A stretch of 64,000 nucleotides of DNA from Sipunculus nudus (Eukaryota > Annelida > Sipuncula > Golfingiida > Sipunculidae), in assembly GCA_026874595.1 (NCBI GenBank), contig CM049322.1, positions 37,381,340 to 37,445,339 on the forward strand, read 5' to 3'. The notes beneath the pieces are model-generated. The model was not told the origin of the DNA. It saw nothing but the letters and a program-made list of their open reading frames with translations, and made no database searches. The number at the start of each line of letters is the position of its first letter. Positions within the stretch are counted from its first letter, which is position 1. A program made the translations under genes and the position numbers. Positions 59,879-64,000 of the stretch are shown one piece after another.

Positions 59879-60763
59879 TAAACCATCACTGGTATTAGCC
59901 AACGAGTACGCCTTTCAGTAAAGTATGACGTTTCAAGTCTAAAATTCTAGAAATGTAGTTTAATAAAGCTTTTAATTATTTTAAAATCCTATAATTAATA
60001 CTTAGTGACAGGGACCATGTATACAGTTAACATCAAGGGACCCATAGGTCTCAACGCTCATCAGAATTTGATTGTTTTTGAAGGATATTTCTAAACATTT
60101 TTTTCAAAATGTGGTTCCGATGACCTTACCAATAACCTTGTGACCATAAATTTGAGAAGTTACTATCCTTAAACGTACAGCATTTAGATTATCTTAACAG
60201 TCTTTGAAAAAAGGGGCTGGTGACCCCGGACCAGGAAACCTAAGAATCTACAGATTTCTTCCACATTGGGCAGGTAAGCCATTTGTGAAAGATGGAAAGT
60301 TTGGGATGAAGAGTTTGAGAATTATGCGCAAGATTTGGGATGCGCAAGGTTTGGGGTGAAAAGCTTGGCTTAAAATGCAGCCATAATATTTTTAAATAAG
60401 TGGTTTATGTTACTTTGATCTTTGCCCGAATGACCTAAATATCGTAACATTTTTTTGCGCTTGGAACTGATGCTTTTTCTGGGAAATGGGCAGGATGTTT
60501 TGAAAGAATTTACAAAAACAAAATGTGTAAATTAGCAGAAATAAGTCTGTAAGTGTAAGGGTCAATCTTTAAGTAGCCAGTAGTTTTACCTGATTTCAGG
60601 AACAATTGATCCAGCCTAATTTGAGAGTTTAAGAAAAAATAAACACACAAGGTTTCAGGACACCAGAGGAAATCACATTAAGAATCTGAGAGTATCACTG
60701 TAATTTGGTAGCGTAAAGATAAAAACAAAATGGGCATGTAAAATATAGAAACAAGGTATAGAG
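59879..60763. repeat. Remnants of the ~150-bp monomer family between LTRs
   Basis: GGCAGGTAAGCCATTTGTGA and GATGGAAAGTTTGGGATGAA (about 60270-60320), with a partly repeated GATTTGGGATGCGCAAGGTT, show one or two monomers. Flanking sequence shows nothing recognisable. Confidence 0.55.
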
Positions 60764-60955
60764 CCCTAATGCAAACCTTTGCAATAGGATATACACCGGG
60801 TATTATGCCTCAATGCTGGACCATTACGTTTCAAGTACATGTGAACCATGTATATGAAAAATGCAAGTACTAAACAAATTGAACAGGAACCGATAACACA
60901 AACGTCACTGCTTAAATACTGGCATGGGTGCACACAACACAAAAATGATTGATTA
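60764..60955 (+). repeat. Third fragment of the 20-27 kb duplicated family
   Basis: CCTAATGCAAACCTTTGCA through CATGGGTGCACACAACACAA matches 20450-20620 and 23530-23690. It ends at ACACAAAAATGATTG. Confidence 0.8.
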
Positions 60956-60995
60956 TACAAATCTTATCTGCCCCAAATCAAAGTGATAATTTTAA

Positions 60996-61824
60996 TGTTA
61001 TGGAACCTAATAACAACAGATCATGTAGTTTTTACGAGCATAAATTTGTTACGGAGATAAATAAAAATCAGATTCTGTAACACTAGGCAGCGTGAATGTC
61101 TGGGGGAATGAATAAAGAAGTCAGTGGTTTTTTGTTATCAAATAATTTTAATATCTTTCTTAAAACAATCCTAACATTACAATACACTAAATCAATACAA
61201 TTACACAGTCACACAATAAAAATGTAAGGTACCAGAGTGTCCGGATCCTAGGCTTTGATTCTGGATACAACCATTGTCACAGCTCAACAAGTCCTTTAAA
61301 ACATAATCCAGAACAGTTCACGTAAATCTTCTCAGAGAATAGCCCAATGTAATCTCGAAAACAATCTTTTGTAATCCAAAAGTGAAGTTCTGCTGATAAT
61401 CCGAAAGGCAAACTGAAGACTGTATAAAATCCGTTACAAATTTCGAAGAATATCTATAAGTTCTGCAATTATCGGAAAGGTCCCAAAACTGACTCACACT
61501 CAATCCGCTGGATTTTTTCTCTCTCTTTTCCTCGGCTCTAAACACAGCCCCTATTTATAACCTTTTATCCGAAATACTAGAAATGGAAAAATCCAAAGAA
61601 CAATACACACGTTACAGGATCAGACTTGAAACATGTAGAACAAAGAACGTTGTGTTTCTACACTAAAGACGCCACACGCGAGCCAGGCAAACTGGTACCT
61701 CTCCCATGGCAACGAACTATGTTTGCCTAACAGACACATGTAACACTCCTGTGCACAATAAACCAGGGCCTGCCTAACACGAATTAGAATGTCAACAGCG
61801 CACAATAAACAGATACCTGTAACA
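60996..61824 (-). mobile_element. LTR copy 3, no target duplication seen
   Basis: 829 bp, reverse complement of copies 1 and parallel to copy 2, with ends TGTTATGGAACC and CTGTAACA. The TATA box TATAAATA is intact on the minus strand (61552-61559). The flanks (TTAA left, ACTA right) do not match, so this may be a recombinant or part-deleted copy. The 1.1 kb separating it from copy 2 contains no retroelement genes. Confidence 0.8.
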
Positions 61825-61828
61825 ACTA

Positions 61829-62092
61829 TAACCTTTCCTTTTCATACAATTGTTGACGTTACGTTGGACGACGGACGTTGCGGCACCATCGCATAAGCTC
61901 AAAGTTTAGCTAAAATATGTGGTGCCACCAGTCTTCAAGAACTGAAGAAACTAATGATGATCAATACATTCATCACTTGGTAACACCACATCTAAATACT
62001 GACATTGCTGTGATTTGATGAGAGAAAAAATACAGGTGGCACCACTAGTCTTCTGTAACTGAAGGATCTAGTCATCTTCATAAATATACATT

Positions 62093-62123
<31 letters not shown>

Positions 62124-62702
62124 GATTTATATATATATATATTATAGTTTATATATATGCATTAATTATTATATAATACATATTTATGTATTTATGTAAA
62201 CTATAGGGCTGGGTATCGCATTCAGTTTTCGTATTGCAATTATATATTGCGATATTTGGTAGCGTATCGCGATATGTATTTTCCTATTATCAGTTTACAG
62301 GTTCATGTTCATACAACTGTTCAAACAGTTTCGATTTTTGCTTTGTTAATGGGCGGACAGACGGACGATGGTGATCACTGTATATGGCACAGATGACCTT
62401 TGGTCAGCTGAGCTAGAAACATATGTTCTTGTGGTTAAACCATAAACATGGGTGAAATCTGATGTACAGTTACATGCAACTGGTATGAACACTTTCTGTC
62501 TAAGCACATCTGGTCTTTAATTATTGGCAGCTCCTGAACTTGATGTCTTGTAAGTTAATTGTAGTCGTGTAACTTGCATTTAATTCCCTATATTTAAATT
62601 AATATTTTCGTTGGACCATATGGACTTACATATCTATATATTGAAGACAGAAGAAGATCTTTGTTTTTGTTTGTGTCCATGTTTTATTTAGGATTTCTTA
62701 AA

Positions 62703-62704
<2 letters not shown>
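61829..62704. repeat. Repeat modules and TA-rich sequence
   Basis: Two modules carry TGGTGCCACCAGTCTTCAAG (near 61921) and CAGGTGGCACCACTAGTCTT (near 62034). A GACG-type tail near 61866 is followed by CACCATCGCATAAGCTCA, the same end seen at 23220 and 26950. TA-rich sequence lies at 62097-62150. Confidence 0.6.

Positions 62705-62705
<1 letters not shown>

Positions 62706-62756
<51 letters not shown>
62706..62756. repeat. (TA)n microsatellite
   Basis: About 51 bp of alternating AT. Confidence 0.97.
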
Positions 62757-62759
<3 letters not shown>

Positions 62760-62929
62760 ACCAACGTTCTGTTTATTCATTTACACATAACTTCGTATCT
62801 GTTAAGTATAAAGCTGACATGCTTCCCTAATAATTGGGAGTTGCATTTACAAAATGTGTCTATTGTTCCTTCCTCAGCGGGCAGCAAGCGACATGTGCCC
62901 TTGTTTACTTGTAGAGCCACGCGGGGGCT

Positions 62930-63070
62930 TCCCCGGGATGGGCCAATGGGAAAATCAGTTTTAGCCTGGCCAATGAGAGAAGTGCTTTCATTCCCTTGAG
63001 TGAGCCTTGCCACAGGCCATTAGGCTGCGCTCTGTGCGGGGTTTTAAGATGGCGGACACTGTAAGACAAT
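62930..63070 (+). promoter_or_regulatory. Promoter-like segment with two CCAAT boxes
   Basis: Two + strand CCAAT boxes, in GGGCCAATGGG (62943-62947) and GGCCAATGAG (62970-62974), are 27 bp apart. About 75 bp downstream is AAGATGGCGGAC (near 63047), a YY1-like motif often found just after start sites of TATA-less promoters. The local GC content is above the window's norm. It could be a host promoter or part of an unrecognised LTR. No ORF follows that I can identify. Confidence 0.4.
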
Positions 63071-64000
63071 GAAACTAGGCTTGCTATGGTTTTGTAAATG
63101 TAAACGTTCTAAGGAATGTCACCAACAAGTGACGATTCCATTATAGTCCTCCATGAGTAAAAGTACTGCTGAGGTAGCATAAATAAAACCACTTGAAATA
63201 AATCACTCGGCCCGTCTGTAATAGCGCTACAGAAAACGCCTATCCGGCATTTAAACAAACCATACATGCGTTTCCTCGAATATGTTTGGTCAAAGGTATA
63301 CCATATGACCAGCCGACACTAGGCCTACTTCATCACCTCGAACCGGAACCCTCTGTTTCCCCTCATAAATATAGCCTTAAATTTAAATTCTGTCCTCGTA
63401 AAGTACACAAATACACAAGCTCATAAATGAATACGAAGTTATATGAAGAACTGGTCCTAAGGCCTGCGTACACACACACGTGTATAGGTAGGTAGTAAGT
63501 AATTAACTAGTAAACTGAAGGTGGTCTCACTTACCTGATCACTGAACACAAATGTACAAATGAATCAATCCTCAAATCTTGTCCTCCAGTTTCTGAATTC
63601 CGCTCAGACCGGGTAGCCCTGTTGTGGTCCCCTTCTTCCGCGTGACGCAGTTGGATTTTGAAGAAAAGACTTACATGTCATATAACCACGGCTAAAAATC
63701 CCAAAGTGGGTTATCTACACTACACCTCTCTCTGCACAAAGTAAATACTGATAGTGATCAAAGTCCAGCGTGGGGTCTTGTCCTCTATGTTTGTTCCTTT
63801 TTCTATTTTTAGGTCTGCCTTTACACAGGGTCTGGTATTTTTGTTCCTATGACATCACATACACTGAAGCACGGTTTTGCTTATATGGAAGCGAGAGTCC
63901 ATGATGCAGCCTGTGTTTACTTACGGTTGGCGTTTCAAACATAATGTTCATTGTGATAATATTACGTTACAGGGATTGATCCGGCAAAGGCGGTGAAACC
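63071..64000. other. Gene-free stretch with possible minus-strand exon edge
   Basis: AATAAA words lie near 63180 and 63197. On the minus strand, GATCAG/GTAAGT at about 63528-63541 is a strong 5' splice-site match and could end a short untranslated exon (about 63541-63660). No protein-coding evidence supports it. A segment near 63870-63900 resembles 34194-34225. Confidence 0.3.

Noticed and set aside
59061-61824. The two minus-strand LTRs as ends of one intact retrotransposon
   Set aside because: The 1.1 kb between them holds other repeats, no gag or pol, and the left copy has its own perfect 4-bp duplication.
62911-63231. Segment from TGTAGAGCC to CGCTACA as a solo LTR
   Set aside because: Ends are only loosely inverted and the flanks show no matching 4-6-bp duplication; kept only as an alternative.

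Overview
This looks like intergenic or gene-poor chromosomal DNA from an animal. It is AT-rich, has no dense coding, and carries many (TA)n microsatellites, homopolymer G runs and layered mobile-element debris. The repeat style (GACGG/CCGT microsatellite tails, short modules built on GGTGGCGCCACC, LINEs of the types found in marine invertebrates) suggests a lophotrochozoan, most likely a mollusc and perhaps a bivalve. That assignment is an inference. I recognise no single-copy host protein gene, tRNA, rRNA or CRISPR. Every convincing coding stretch belongs to a transposable element, and every one is broken.

Layout. 1-500: end of a dispersed repeat family. 1.09-2.69 kb: long polypyrimidine tract. 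4.04-8.29 kb: a well-delimited Mutator-like DNA transposon with about 370-bp terminal inverted repeats, a 9-bp target duplication (one mismatch) and a broken SWIM-type transposase. 8.66-8.93 kb: a 270-bp foldback. 9.25-13.48 kb: a decayed minus-strand non-LTR retrotransposon with ORF1 and ORF2. 14.3-18.66 kb: oppositely oriented copies of a repeat built from ~150-bp monomers, with another family between them. 20.4-27.0 kb: a ~3-kb segment duplicated in tandem. 28.3-29.1 kb: a solo LTR. 29.8-33.8 kb: arrays of ~165-bp and ~150-bp monomers. 35.2-54.3 kb: a higher-order tandem repeat with a diverged copy, two near-identical ~4.47-kb units and a truncated third. The second unit is interrupted by a 5.86-kb full-length L1-like LINE, and the first unit preserves the exact empty insertion site. 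54.3-57.5 kb: decayed coding-like repeats, a LINE endonuclease fragment and another repeat family. 59.06-59.87 and 61.0-61.82 kb: two more LTRs of the same family, on the minus strand. 62.8-64.0 kb: higher-GC sequence with two CCAAT boxes and promoter-like features, possibly the edge of a real gene.

The elements do not form a pathway. The strongest signals are: (i) the filled and empty site pair that dates the L1-like insertion after the tandem duplication; (ii) the complete Mutator-like element, whose ends are packed with CCGGAGATC palindromes; and (iii) two unrelated repeat families that repeatedly carry nuclear-receptor-type half-sites (DR1/ERRE in one, DR2 in the other). No clearly new multi-gene system is visible. 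The most unusual structures are these repeat architectures.
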